Assembly: GCA_004553495.1 (NCBI GenBank)
Contig: SFLE01000001.1
Location: 51,338-115,337 of the forward strand
From: Clostridiales bacterium
Lineage (GTDB): Bacteria > Bacillota > Clostridia > Oscillospirales > Oscillospiraceae
Direction of reading: 5' to 3'
DNA length: 64,000 bases
The position numbers were made by a program, and so were the translations under genes. How positions within the stretch are numbered: position 1 is the stretch's first letter; every line of letters starts with the position of its first letter. The notes under the pieces are model-generated. The model had not been told where the DNA came from. It saw only the letters and a program-made list of their open reading frames with translations, and searched no databases. This document shows positions 55,321-63,869 of the stretch, piece by piece.

Positions 55321-55356
55321 ACAAAAAATCCCGTCCTCTCGGACGGGATTTTTTGT
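55321..55356. terminator. Terminator between the S-layer gene and rqcP
   Basis: AAAAAATCCCGTCC pairs with GGACGGGATTTTTT around TCTC: a 14-base-pair stem with T-runs in both directions, shared by the convergent genes. Confidence 0.93.
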
Positions 55357-55371
55357 ACCTTTTATTCGGTT

Positions 55372-55617
55372 TCAGCTTTCAAGCTCCCTGTACATTGCGG
55401 GGGCTTCTTCTTTTTTTACCGTTTCGTTGATGCTCAGCACCTCGACCTTTAATCTGCGCTGACCGAACGCTATCTCTATAACATCGCCGACCTTTACCTG
55501 ATAGCTTGCCTTGACCTGCCTGCCGTTTACGCTCACTCGCTCGGCATCGCAGGCATCGTTGGCAACGGTCCGGCGCTTTATAAGCCTTGACACCTTTAAA
55601 TACTTATCAAGCCTCAT
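55372..55617 (-). CDS. rqcP: S4-domain ribosome quality-control protein RqcP
   Basis: This 81-residue S4 RNA-binding protein (YabO/Hsp15 family) starts MRLDKYLKVSRLIKRRTVANDAC and contains VSVNGRQVKASYQVKVGD. In Bacillus RqcP helps RqcH extend stalled chains with alanine tails on 50S subunits. AAGGAGG precedes the ATG. It follows hup as in many Firmicutes. Confidence 0.93.
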   Translation of the reverse strand: MRLDKYLKVSRLIKRRTVANDACDAERVSVNGRQVKASYQVKVGDVIEIAFGQRRLKVEVLSINETVKKEEAPAMYRELES

Positions 55618-55635
55618 GCCCTGCCTCCTTAGTGT

Positions 55636-55669
55636 AAAATTCCCGCAATACTTTCGTATCGCGGGAATA
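55636..55669 (-). terminator. hup terminator
   Basis: ATTCCCGC pairs with GCGGGAAT, with an inner ATAC/GTAT stem and one mismatch; on the minus strand it is followed by a short T-run (AATTTTAC). It lies between hup and rqcP, so rqcP may be read through or partly attenuated. Confidence 0.65.
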
Positions 55670-55686
55670 AAACATGTTTTGTCTTC

Positions 55687-55962
55687 TTACTTTGCGACTG
55701 CATCCTTGAGGGCCTTGCCCGCCTTGAAGAAAGGAACCTTGCTTGCGGGGATCTCGATAGCCTCGAGGGTCTTGGGGTTACGGCCGACGCGAACGCCGCG
55801 CTCCTTGACATCGAAAACGCCGAAACCAACCATCTGAACCTTTTCGCCGGATACCAGAGTCTCAACGATGGTATCAAATGCAGCGTTTACAGCCTTCTCG
55901 GTATCCTTCTTGGAAAGACCGGTCTTCTCTGCGACGGCTGCTATAAGTTCTGCCTTGTTCAT
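55687..55962 (-). CDS. hup: HU family DNA-binding protein
   Basis: The 91-residue nucleoid protein has the standard HU sequence: [29 protein letters not shown] start, [24 protein letters not shown] in the beta arms, and [17 protein letters not shown] at the end. AGGAGG lies 7 bases before the ATG. A strong upstream promoter and its own terminator indicate abundant, mostly monocistronic expression. Confidence 0.98.
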   Translation of the reverse strand: MNKAELIAAVAEKTGLSKKDTEKAVNAAFDTIVETLVSGEKVQMVGFGVFDVKERGVRVGRNPKTLEAIEIPASKVPFFKAGKALKDAVAK

Positions 55963-56074
55963 GTGTAATCCTCCTATAAATGCGGCTGTATGCCTTTTCT
56001 ATATAGCCCGCTGCGCCGATTGCGCACCTTCGGGTTATTTACTGTATTACCTGCCTAACGGCAGTGCATTTGAA

Positions 56075-56103
56075 AATCTACCACAAATTGCGCAGATTAT
56101 CAA
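56075..56103 (-). promoter_or_regulatory. Sigma-A promoter of hup
   Basis: Minus strand TTGATA (56098-56103), 17-base spacer, TAGATT (56075-56080). The leader to the hup ATG is about 105 bases. Confidence 0.7.
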
Positions 56104-56158
56104 GCATTTTTTCAAAAAAAGCCAGATATATAAGCGATTTATAAGTATTCCGGCGCTC

Positions 56159-57766
56159 TCAGCTCATGTGCAGGAGCTTTGCGACCTTTTCTCCCTTGGG
56201 AATGAGCTTCATATCGTCCGCAGTTATTACGCGCAGCTTGATGACCGCAACGGCATAAGCAATGACCGCCACGAGGATAGCCGCACACATGAATGCCGCC
56301 ATCATAAGCTTGCTACCGGAGCCGGTGAGCATCATGCCGCCATAGTAAACGGCATATGCGATAGCGCCCATAACGAGGCTCGGCCCGGCGGGACGGATGA
56401 AGATATTCTTCAGCGACATTCCCTTGGAAAATCTGCGGTTAATGAATATCACATTCAGGACGCACATTGTGAGATAGCAGCAGACGGTGCCGATAGCCGC
56501 GCCATAGATATTTACCGACGGGATGGCGACTATAAACCAGTTGACGGTTATCTTGACAAGACCGCCCGCGACGATGGAATAAAGCGTGAGCTTTTCGTAG
56601 CCGGTAGCCTGAAGAATGGCGGTGCTTATAAGCGAGAAGCACACGAACACGGAAGCGATGCCGAGAATGCACAGCAGCGCTGGACCGGCTTCGTTTGCGC
56701 CGGGGTAGATTATTTTCATTATCGGCTCGCTGAGCACGGCAAGACCTATGCCCATCGGCAGAGCTAGCGCCATGGATATGCGCAGAGAGTCCTCGGAGAT
56801 CTTGCCCGCCTCGTCTTTCTTATCGAGAACGAGCTTTGCCGATATTGCGGGAACGACCGAGATCGTAAGCGGGGTTATGAACGCAGCCGGCAGGTTAAAC
56901 AGCGTCTGCGCCTTTCCGTAAACGCCGTACAATGTGTTGGCGTGAGAGTAGCTGTAGCCGACGGCATCCTGAAGGCGGGTCATACAGAGACCTGCGTCCA
57001 CGAGGTTTATAAGAGAAAGGACGACGGAGCCAAGCGCAATGGGAATGCCGATGCTCAGAAGGTTTTTGAGTATGGTTCCGGCGCTTTCTGGAATGTCGGG
57101 CTCGGACACGGTATCAAATCGGTAGTTGCGCATTTTGTACACTATCATGTACAGCAGCGCTGCCAGCGAGCCTACGGTAACGCCGAAGATGGCGCCCGCG
57201 ACCACCTTGGGCTGATCGTAACCGGCTTTTATGAGGTAGGCAGCCAGTGCAAGTCCCGCGGCGACCTTTGCCAGCACCTCGAGGATCTGGCTTACGGTAG
57301 TCGGGGTCATGTTCTCATAGCCCTGAGTTAGTCCGCGGTATGTTGCCGTTATGCAGCACAGCAGCACTGCCGGAGAAAGCGCCTGAATGCTCAGCGCCGC
57401 ATCCGGACTGTGGATGAGTGTTGCCGAGAGCCAGTCGGGGAAAACGAACATTACGGTCGAGCTTATAACGCCGAGGGTGAAGAATGTCCACCATGCAACG
57501 CGGTAAGTACGCCTTGCCTGCATTTGCAGTCCCCTTGTCTGCGCGGCGCTTATCATGCGTGACAGAGCCACGGGGAAGCCCGCCGTTGCGAGGGTGAGGA
57601 ACACACTGTATACATAGTAAGCCTGCAAAAACAGACCGTATCCGTCGTCGCCAAGCATATTCCCGAGTGGGATCTTATACAGTGCGCCGAGTATCTTCAT
57701 TATAATAACGCCGGCGGTCATTATAGCCGCGCCGTGCAGATAGTTTTGTTCTTTAGCTTTTGCCAC
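56159..57766 (-). CDS. SpoVB/MurJ-like polysaccharide flippase
   Basis: The 535-residue integral membrane protein has about 14 predicted helices and the start LHGAAIMTAGVIIMKILGALYKIPLGNMLG typical of the SpoVB/YabM branch of the MOP superfamily. Members flip lipid-linked wall or exopolysaccharide units; SpoVB acts on spore cortex precursors. GTG start with GGAGG six bases upstream. In Bacillus this gene is followed by mazG (yabN) and then yabO; here hup and rqcP follow and mazG is absent. Confidence 0.9.
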   Translation of the reverse strand: MAKAKEQNYLHGAAIMTAGVIIMKILGALYKIPLGNMLGDDGYGLFLQAYYVYSVFLTLATAGFPVALSRMISAAQTRGLQMQARRTYRVAWWTFFTLGVISSTVMFVFPDWLSATLIHSPDAALSIQALSPAVLLCCITATYRGLTQGYENMTPTTVSQILEVLAKVAAGLALAAYLIKAGYDQPKVVAGAIFGVTVGSLAALLYMIVYKMRNYRFDTVSEPDIPESAGTILKNLLSIGIPIALGSVVLSLINLVDAGLCMTRLQDAVGYSYSHANTLYGVYGKAQTLFNLPAAFITPLTISVVPAISAKLVLDKKDEAGKISEDSLRISMALALPMGIGLAVLSEPIMKIIYPGANEAGPALLCILGIASVFVCFSLISTAILQATGYEKLTLYSIVAGGLVKITVNWFIVAIPSVNIYGAAIGTVCCYLTMCVLNVIFINRRFSKGMSLKNIFIRPAGPSLVMGAIAYAVYYGGMMLTGSGSKLMMAAFMCAAILVAVIAYAVAVIKLRVITADDMKLIPKGEKVAKLLHMS

Positions 57767-57808
57767 TTGGAGCCTCCGATCACTGTTTACGGTTTTTTGG
57801 ACTTTAGA

Positions 57809-57837
57809 AATATATACTACACACGCAAATAAATCAA
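57809..57837 (-). promoter_or_regulatory. Promoter of the flippase gene
   Basis: Minus strand TTGATT (57832-57837), 17-base spacer, TATATT (57809-57814). The -35 lies inside the 3' arm of the preceding hairpin. Confidence 0.65.
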
Positions 57838-57861
57838 GGGAATTGTGTAAATTCCCTTGAT
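57833..57861 (-). terminator. Hairpin after the MBL gene, probable terminator
   Basis: A perfect 12-base-pair stem (AATTCCCTTGAT family) around a five-base loop, followed on the minus strand by an interrupted T-tract (TTTATTT). It probably ends the murC-MBL transcript. Confidence 0.7.
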
Positions 57862-57882
57862 CTAAGCGAAAAAGCCGGTATT

Positions 57883-58515
57883 TCAGCGTCCGTTCGGCAT
57901 GAATTTCAGCACCGCGACCTGATCGGGCGTGTCATGCGTTACGGTTATTGTATTCGTGTCGTAAAAATGCACTATGGGCAGCGGCATATACTGATCGGTA
58001 AACGCGTTTACACGCTCCATTCGTCTGCTACCGCAGCCGTCGTGGGCGTAGTGCATGGGGATCACTACCCTTGCACACAGCTCATCTGCCAGCGGCTTTG
58101 TCTTATCGCTCGGCATTGCCCGAAAGCCGCCGGCGTTTATCATAAGCACATCCGCGCCGAAGAGCTCGCTCTTTTCGGCATCCGTTAGGAAGCTGCCGAG
58201 GTCGCCCATGTGAACGAGCTTGTATCCGTCCCACTTAATAATATGTATCTTGTTTTTGCCGCGCAGACTGCCGTAGCTTGTGTCATGGAAGGTATCAATT
58301 ACGCTTACCTCATATGGGCACTCGGCAGCCGTGCCGGAGAGCTTTACACCCTGCCGGTAGTTATGTCCGCGGTGCTCATGGCTGCACAAAACCGCGTCGG
58401 CAGTCGTTGACAGAACCGGATAATTGGCGTTTGTAAGGTCGTATGGGTCTATCACAACACTATAGCCCTTGTGACTTATCTTAAAGCAGGAATGTCCCAG
58501 CCAGCTTATCTCCAT
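57883..58515 (-). CDS. MBL-fold hydrolase with altered metal motif
   Basis: This 210-residue UlaG/YtkL-like metallo-beta-lactamase fold protein opens EISWLGHSCFKIS and has GDLGSFLTD, MINAGGF and IPMHYA, which carry later metal ligands. The canonical HxHxDH reads HEHRGH (46-51), so the Asp of the second metal site is Gly50. The protein may bind a single metal or be inactive. It follows murC by 14 bases; function is unknown. Confidence 0.85.
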   Translation of the reverse strand: MEISWLGHSCFKISHKGYSVVIDPYDLTNANYPVLSTTADAVLCSHEHRGHNYRQGVKLSGTAAECPYEVSVIDTFHDTSYGSLRGKNKIHIIKWDGYKLVHMGDLGSFLTDAEKSELFGADVLMINAGGFRAMPSDKTKPLADELCARVVIPMHYAHDGCGSRRMERVNAFTDQYMPLPIVHFYDTNTITVTHDTPDQVAVLKFMPNGR

Positions 58516-58529
58516 TGTATTTCTCCGTT

Positions 58530-59912
58530 TCAGGTCTCGTAATCATCTGCGAGCAGGTGCTCGCCTATTTTATACACATTGCCCGCTCCGACCGTTAAAA
58601 TGAGATCGCCCGGCTGCGCATTTTTGCGCAGGTCGTTTTCTATCTCCTCAAAGGTTTTGAAAAACTTTGCCCCATCTATCTTCTCAGCGAGGTCTGCCGA
58701 GGATATTCCGAGAATATTCTTTTCACGAGCGGCAAATATCTCCGCAAGGTAAACCACATCGGGGCGACGCAGCTGACGCACGAAGTCGGGGAAAAGCGCC
58801 ATGGTCCGCGTGTAGGTATGGGGCTGGAAAACAACGATGGTGCGCTTATAGCCGAGAGCCTCCACCGCATCGAGCAGCGCTTTGAGCTCGCCCGGATGGT
58901 GGGCGTAGTCGTCGTAAACATCGGCTCCGTTAAACTTACCCTTAAATTCAAACCTTCTGCCCGCTCCGGAAAATCCGGCAAGCCCGTACTTTATGGCGGT
59001 GGGCTTTATGCCGAGGCATATGCAGGACGCCGCAGCCGCGAGCGCGTTCTTGAGATTGTGCACGCCGGGAACATGAATGTTGACCGTCTCAAAAAACTTG
59101 CCCCTATACATTATATCAAACTTGGTAAGCGAGCCGATGCGGATAACATTCTTTGCATATACATCCGCCTTTGAGGTAAGACCAAAGGTGACTATATTGC
59201 GGTCGAGATCCTTAACGGCGTCCATGGTATTTTCATCATCGTGGTTAACGACGACATAGCCGTTTTCCGGCACATGGCTTGCAAACTCTCTGAAGCTCTG
59301 CTTTATCTCGTCGATGCCGGAGAAGAAGTCAAGGTGATCCTCTTCAATATTGAGTATTACCGCAACGGTCGGATAAAACGACAAAAACGAATTATAGTAC
59401 TCGCACGACTCCATGACGATCGTGTCGCCCGTGCCCACGCGGTGACCCGCCTTCAAAAGGGGCAGCGTTCCGCCGATCATAACGGTGGGATCCTTTTCGG
59501 CTGCCATGAGGATATGCGTGCACATGGAGGTAGTGGTAGTCTTTCCGTGGGTGCCGGATATACACAGGGCATTTTTATACCCGCGCATTATGGCACCCCA
59601 AGCTTGGGTGCGCTCGAAAACCGGTATGCCCAGCTCCTGGGCACGCACTACCTCGGGGTTATCGTTGTGAGCGGCGGCGGTACGAACAACGAAGTCGATC
59701 TTATCGGTGACATTTCCAGCATCGTGACCGATGAATATCTCAACGCCCTTTTCTCTCAGGTGCGATGTTCGCTCGCTCTCGGCTATATCGGAGCCGGTTA
59801 TGATGAGCCCCGCATCCGACAGCACCTCTGCCAGCGGCGACATTGACACGCCGCCTATGCCGATGAGGTGACCTCTCTTGCCGCGCTTTAAATATTCACT
59901 GAAATCAGGCAT
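58530..59912 (-). CDS. murC: UDP-N-acetylmuramate-L-alanine ligase
   Basis: MurC adds the first amino acid of the peptidoglycan stem. The 460-residue Mur ligase has HLIGIGGVSMSPLAEVL at the start, the ATP loop CISGTHGKTTTTSM, ILNIEEDHLDFF, and the C-terminal YDDYAHHPGE and FQPHTYTRT motifs. I start at the ATG at 59912, where GGAGA lies just upstream; an ATG five codons earlier has no ribosome site. It is divergent from cca. Confidence 0.97.
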   Translation of the reverse strand: MPDFSEYLKRGKRGHLIGIGGVSMSPLAEVLSDAGLIITGSDIAESERTSHLREKGVEIFIGHDAGNVTDKIDFVVRTAAAHNDNPEVVRAQELGIPVFERTQAWGAIMRGYKNALCISGTHGKTTTTSMCTHILMAAEKDPTVMIGGTLPLLKAGHRVGTGDTIVMESCEYYNSFLSFYPTVAVILNIEEDHLDFFSGIDEIKQSFREFASHVPENGYVVVNHDDENTMDAVKDLDRNIVTFGLTSKADVYAKNVIRIGSLTKFDIMYRGKFFETVNIHVPGVHNLKNALAAAASCICLGIKPTAIKYGLAGFSGAGRRFEFKGKFNGADVYDDYAHHPGELKALLDAVEALGYKRTIVVFQPHTYTRTMALFPDFVRQLRRPDVVYLAEIFAAREKNILGISSADLAEKIDGAKFFKTFEEIENDLRKNAQPGDLILTVGAGNVYKIGEHLLADDYET

Positions 59913-59977
59913 ATAATCTCCAATCATGTAACTGTATTATTAACATTTTGATGTTGATGTTGCATTTTGCAAATGAT

Positions 59978-60006
59978 ATTATAATACCGTAGGGTCAACA
60001 TTACAA
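59978..60006 (-). promoter_or_regulatory. Sigma-A promoter of murC
   Basis: Minus strand TTGTAA (60001-60006), 17-base spacer, TATAAT (59978-59983). The same ATTATAAT core could serve as a -10 for cca on the plus strand, but no good plus-strand -35 was seen. Confidence 0.72.
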
Positions 60007-60044
60007 GGATTAAAACACCACTTATTTTATAGGATACGATAATT

Positions 60045-61238
60045 ATGCCACAAATAAACCCGCCAAAATACATACGCCAGATACTGTTTGGCTTGCAGGC
60101 AAGAGGGCACCTTGCGTATCTTGTCGGCGGCTGCGTGCGCGATGTTATAATGGACATTGCACCGAACGACTGGGATATATGCACGAGCGCTCTGCCCGAG
60201 GAGGTGCTCGAGCTGTTCCCTGGCTCGCTCCCGACGGGGCTCAAGCACGGAACTGTGACCGTCGTCATCGGCACAAAAACCGCCGAGGTTACTACCTTCC
60301 GCACAGAGGGCGACTATCGGGATCACCGCAGACCGGACTCGGTCACCTTCGTTTCCGATCTTATAACCGATCTCAGCCGCCGCGATTTTACTATGAACGC
60401 CATCGCGCTCTCAGCCGACGGCATGATAGCCGACCCGTTCGACGGTGTGAGCGACATTGAAAAGCGCACCATCCGCTGCGTGGGCGAGCCTAAGATAAGG
60501 TTTACGGAGGATGCTCTGCGGATGTTCCGCGCGCTGCGGTTTTCCGCGCGGCTGGGCTTTACCATTGAATATGACACCATGCAGGCCATAGAGCAGTGCG
60601 CTCCGCTTGCATCCGAGCTCGCGCCCGAAAGAGTTCGGGACGAGATAGAAAAAATACTGCTGACAACGCGCCCCGAGACCATGAGCGCCGCCATAAGCTT
60701 CGGGCTTATGAAGAGATACATATCCGGCGCCGGTTGGAAAACGCCAAACTTTGCGGACATTTCGAATATGCCGCGCAAAAGCCTGCCGCGCTGGGTCGCA
60801 TTCAGTATCATGCTCCGCAAGTACGGCTATATTCCGTCCGCGCGCGATTTCCTCACTCAGCTCAGACTCGATGGCAGGACCATACGCTGCTGCGCAGATG
60901 CCGAAACGCTTCTCAGCACCGATCCGCCCACCGACAGTCTCGGCTGGAAAAGGCTTTTAAACCGCTACGGTGTTGACACCGTGACCTGCGCTGTGCAGGC
61001 ATATTCCGTTATCATGGGCATCGACTGCGAAAAGGAACTCAAGGCGGTTTTAAAAAGCGGAGAATGCTTCTCTTTAAAGCACCTTGCCGTTACCGGCGAT
61101 GATCTTCTCTCCCTCGGACTCAAGGGGCATGAGCTCGGTGAGATGCTCAAATTCCTGCTTGAATATGTTATGGAATATCCCGATAACAACAAACGCGAGA
61201 TCCTTTTGGAGCTTGCCAAGGACTCGGAGGAAAGCTGA
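60045..61238 (+). CDS. cca: CCA tRNA nucleotidyltransferase
   Basis: Adds or repairs the 3' CCA end of tRNAs. The 397-residue class II enzyme has the flexible GG-motif LVGGCVRDVIM near residue 27, the catalytic DWD in PNDWDICTSA, RRDFTMNAIAL, and a helical C-terminal body ending in a RNA-binding region. A class II poly(A) polymerase is the main alternative. AGGA is ten bases from the ATG. It heads an operon with the UDG and GNAT genes through an ATG overlap. Confidence 0.95.
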   Translation: MPQINPPKYIRQILFGLQARGHLAYLVGGCVRDVIMDIAPNDWDICTSALPEEVLELFPGSLPTGLKHGTVTVVIGTKTAEVTTFRTEGDYRDHRRPDSVTFVSDLITDLSRRDFTMNAIALSADGMIADPFDGVSDIEKRTIRCVGEPKIRFTEDALRMFRALRFSARLGFTIEYDTMQAIEQCAPLASELAPERVRDEIEKILLTTRPETMSAAISFGLMKRYISGAGWKTPNFADISNMPRKSLPRWVAFSIMLRKYGYIPSARDFLTQLRLDGRTIRCCADAETLLSTDPPTDSLGWKRLLNRYGVDTVTCAVQAYSVIMGIDCEKELKAVLKSGECFSLKHLAVTGDDLLSLGLKGHELGEMLKFLLEYVMEYPDNNKREILLELAKDSEES

Positions 61239-61810
61239 TGGATAACGCAATGCATGAGCTCAACGCTCTTTGCGCGGGCTGCCTTGACTGTGAGCTCGGC
61301 AAAACGCGCACAAAGCTCGTTTTCGGTGTCGGCAATGCCTCCTCCCCTGTTATGCTCATCGGCGAGGGGCCCGGCGAGCAGGAGGATCTTCAGGGCATTC
61401 CCTTTGTCGGCAGAGCCGGTCAGCTTTTAGACGATATGCTCAAAATGATAGACCTCGATAGAAGCAGGGTCTATATCGCGAATGTCGTAAAATGCCGTCC
61501 TCCTAAAAACCGCGATCCGTTGCCGGAGGAAAAGGCAGCCTGCGAAAAGTGGCTCAGGCGGCAGATGGAGATAGTTGATCCCCGCATCATTATATGCTTA
61601 GGCAGGATAGCCGCCACCTCGATAATAGACGAGAGTTTCCGCATAACGCGCCAGCACGGGCAGTGGTTCGATGCAGACGGCAGACGCTGCCTTGCAATAT
61701 ACCACCCATCGGCACTGCTGCGCGATGTTACGAAGCGTCCGGAGACCTTCACCGATCTGCGCGAGATAAGAAGCGAGATACGCAGACTGTGTCCGGAGGT
61801 GTACGAATGA
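61238..61810 (+). CDS. Family 4 uracil-DNA glycosylase
   Basis: Removes uracil from DNA. The 190-residue iron-sulfur enzyme has the N-terminal Cys ligands (CAGCLDC, residues 9-15), the active-site loop GEGPGEQEDLQGIPFVGRAGQLLD, further Cys residues in NVVKCRPP and AACEKWL, and YHPSALLRD as the second active-site motif. Its ATG shares one base with the cca stop. Confidence 0.96.
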   Translation: MDNAMHELNALCAGCLDCELGKTRTKLVFGVGNASSPVMLIGEGPGEQEDLQGIPFVGRAGQLLDDMLKMIDLDRSRVYIANVVKCRPPKNRDPLPEEKAACEKWLRRQMEIVDPRIIICLGRIAATSIIDESFRITRQHGQWFDADGRRCLAIYHPSALLRDVTKRPETFTDLREIRSEIRRLCPEVYE

Positions 61811-62610
61811 TATATCAGATCCGAGAGTACCGCAGCGATGACATTGGCTCGCTGTGCTCACTCTGGTCAAATGTTTTCGGTGATCCCGCGCGGCTCGTGG
61901 AGCGTTTTTTTGAGCTGCTGCCGTCGATGGGCACCGGTTTTGCCGCGGAATTCGGAGACGAGGTGTTCGGCGCGGCATATGTGCTGGATGCGTTTCTGCT
62001 CCTGCCCGACGGAACATCAAAAAAAGTTGCCTATATATACGCCGTCGGCGTTGACGAGCTGTATCGTGATCAGGGCATAGGCAAGGAGCTTACAAAGGCT
62101 TGTATGCGCAAGGCTTGGGAGGACTCTATAGACATTTGCTGCACGCTGCCCGCCGAGGGCTCGCTGTACGGCTGGTATGAGAAAAAATGCGGCTTCAAGC
62201 CCGCAACATTCTGCGGCTATGAGACCGTTTCCGCGGGGCAGGTTGTTGACGGCATACACAGGATGCACGCCGATGAATACGGCTTTATGCGCGACAATCT
62301 TCTCAAAGGGCGCGCACACATCAGCTTTTACTACGGTTATCTGCTGTTTCAGGAGGCGCTGCTCGAGGAATACGGCGGTGGGTTTTTCGAGTACAAAGGT
62401 GGTATAGCCTGCGGATATGTCGAAAATGACACGCTGTATGTCAAGGAAGTCATTAACGACGCACCGGAGTTTATCCCCGCACTGTGCGCAATGCTCGGCG
62501 CAAAATGCGCTGTCATACGCCGTGCGGACGCTTCCGACGAACCGTATATAGCCGCCTACGACGGCGACCCATTGCCTCCCGACACCGTGTGGAACCTCAC
62601 ATTAGACTAA
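61807..62610 (+). CDS. GNAT family N-acetyltransferase
   Basis: The 267-residue protein has an N-terminal GNAT domain (about 1-150) with the acetyl-CoA motif RDQGIGKELTKACM near residue 95 and a C-terminal region with a second GNAT-like or sterol-carrier-like half, unusual for a single-domain GNAT. The family acetylates amines on diverse targets; the substrate is unknown. It overlaps the UDG stop in ATGA. Confidence 0.85.
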   Translation: MIYQIREYRSDDIGSLCSLWSNVFGDPARLVERFFELLPSMGTGFAAEFGDEVFGAAYVLDAFLLLPDGTSKKVAYIYAVGVDELYRDQGIGKELTKACMRKAWEDSIDICCTLPAEGSLYGWYEKKCGFKPATFCGYETVSAGQVVDGIHRMHADEYGFMRDNLLKGRAHISFYYGYLLFQEALLEEYGGGFFEYKGGIACGYVENDTLYVKEVINDAPEFIPALCAMLGAKCAVIRRADASDEPYIAAYDGDPLPPDTVWNLTLD

Positions 62611-62639
62611 AACAGCGCTCAAAAGGAGCGCTGTTTTTC
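62608..62639. terminator. Bidirectional terminator between GNAT and galM
   Basis: AAAACAGCGCTC pairs with GAGCGCTGTTTT around a short loop, followed by T-runs, and separates two convergent genes. Confidence 0.92.
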
Positions 62640-63606
62640 ATCTTACGGTGAACTTATATTTCGTTTTTGAGTGATACTTTTCACCCGCTTTGAGTACCGT
62701 ATTCGGAAACTCGGGTCGGTTCGGGCTGTCGGGAAACATCTGCGTTTCAAGGCACAGCGCCGAGTTTTTGCCATAAACTGCGCCATTTTTTCCGCGGCGG
62801 CGGGTAGTGGCGCCTCCGGCGTAAAACTGAACGCCCGGCATATCGGTCGCAACGGTCATTTCCCTGCCGCTTACGCGGTCATACAGCCGCGCGCACACGC
62901 CGTCCTCCAGTACAAAGCAGTGGTCGTAATGTCCGTTTTTTATCTCGCGCATTTTGCGAAAATCAAACTCCGTGCCCTCCACAGGGCGTATCTCCCCCGT
63001 CGGGATGAGCTCATTGTCTACCGGAAGATAGCCGAGCGCGTTTATCATCAGCTCGTGCGACAGTATATCGCCGGAGCCGGAAAGGTTAAAATAGCTGTGA
63101 TTTGTGAGGTTTACCGGCGTGTCTGCATCCGTTTCGGCTTCGTATTCTATGCTTAGCTCGTTATCCTCGCTGAAGGAATATGTGACCCTTATGTCCAGTC
63201 TGCCGGGGAAGCCGTCGCTACCGTCGGGCGATGAGGTGCCGAATGTGACGGAGCTTTCGCCGACGGAAAGCGTTTCAAACCTGCTGTGGCTGAGTCCTAC
63301 ACCGCCATGGAGCGTGTTTCTGCCCTCGTTTGCGGTTATGCGGTATTCCCTGCCGCCGAGTGTAAAAGCGGCGCCGGCTATTCGATTTGCGTATCTGCCG
63401 ACAAACGCGCCGAAGTACCCGTCGTTTTCAAGATACTCCTCCGGCGTATCGTAGCCGGCAGTCACATCGTAAAGCCTGCCCTTGCGGTCGGGCACGACGA
63501 TGCTTCGCACCAGTGCGCCGAGGTCGCTCACTGCGGCATACGCCCCCAATGAATTTTTTATGGTATAGAGCGTGTATTCGCCCCACTGTGTCCCTGTAAC
63601 AGGCAT
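62638..63606 (-). CDS. galM: Aldose 1-epimerase
   Basis: GalM interconverts alpha and beta anomers of galactose or glucose. The 322-residue protein has NTLHGGVGLSH, the catalytic-His segment VNLTNHSYFNLSG, DHCFVLEDG, and the catalytic-Glu segment LCLETQMFPDSPNRPEFP. I start at the second ATG (63606), eight bases from AGGGG; the frame is open upstream without a start signal. No other galactose gene is near, so it may serve general sugar use. Confidence 0.94.
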   Translation of the reverse strand: MPVTGTQWGEYTLYTIKNSLGAYAAVSDLGALVRSIVVPDRKGRLYDVTAGYDTPEEYLENDGYFGAFVGRYANRIAGAAFTLGGREYRITANEGRNTLHGGVGLSHSRFETLSVGESSVTFGTSSPDGSDGFPGRLDIRVTYSFSEDNELSIEYEAETDADTPVNLTNHSYFNLSGSGDILSHELMINALGYLPVDNELIPTGEIRPVEGTEFDFRKMREIKNGHYDHCFVLEDGVCARLYDRVSGREMTVATDMPGVQFYAGGATTRRRGKNGAVYGKNSALCLETQMFPDSPNRPEFPNTVLKAGEKYHSKTKYKFTVR

Positions 63607-63627
63607 TTTCATCACCCCTATGCCGCA

Positions 63628-63656
63628 AGTATAGCGCAAAAACAGCCGCCGTTCAA
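63628..63656 (-). promoter_or_regulatory. Sigma-A promoter of galM
   Basis: Minus strand TTGAAC (63651-63656), 17-base spacer, TATACT (63628-63633); leader of only about 15 bases. Confidence 0.75.
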
Positions 63657-63777
63657 CTCCCTGCGCGCTTTTTTGACCCGAACCGCACCTGTTTTTGTGC
63701 AATTGTTAGTTAAACTTTAATCACAATTTTCAAAAAAGCCTTGATTTTGCTGCATTTTTTGCGTTTGAGGCAAATTT

Positions 63778-63797
63778 CGTATGTTGACAATCATACG
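63778..63797 (+). repeat. Inverted repeat over the nfnA-like promoter -35
   Basis: CGTATG and CATACG flank an 8-base spacer that contains the TTGACA -35, a placement expected for a repressor operator. The repeat extends imperfectly by two or three bases on each side. Confidence 0.55.
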
Positions 63798-63812
63798 CAA
63801 TTGAATTAGAAT
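63784..63812 (+). promoter_or_regulatory. Promoter of the nfnA-like gene
   Basis: TTGACA (63784-63789), 17-base spacer, TAGAAT (63807-63812); GAGG lies seven bases before the ATG at 63870. Confidence 0.85.
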
Positions 63813-63869
63813 AAAGCCTGTTACAATCATGGCTTGAACAAAATATTAATAATGATAAGAGGTAACAAG

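Noticed and set aside
59940..59975. Small direct and inverted repeats (GATGTT copies, TTGCATTTTGCAA) upstream of murC
   Set aside because: Stems of only five base pairs without conservation evidence; likely chance in AT-rich spacer.
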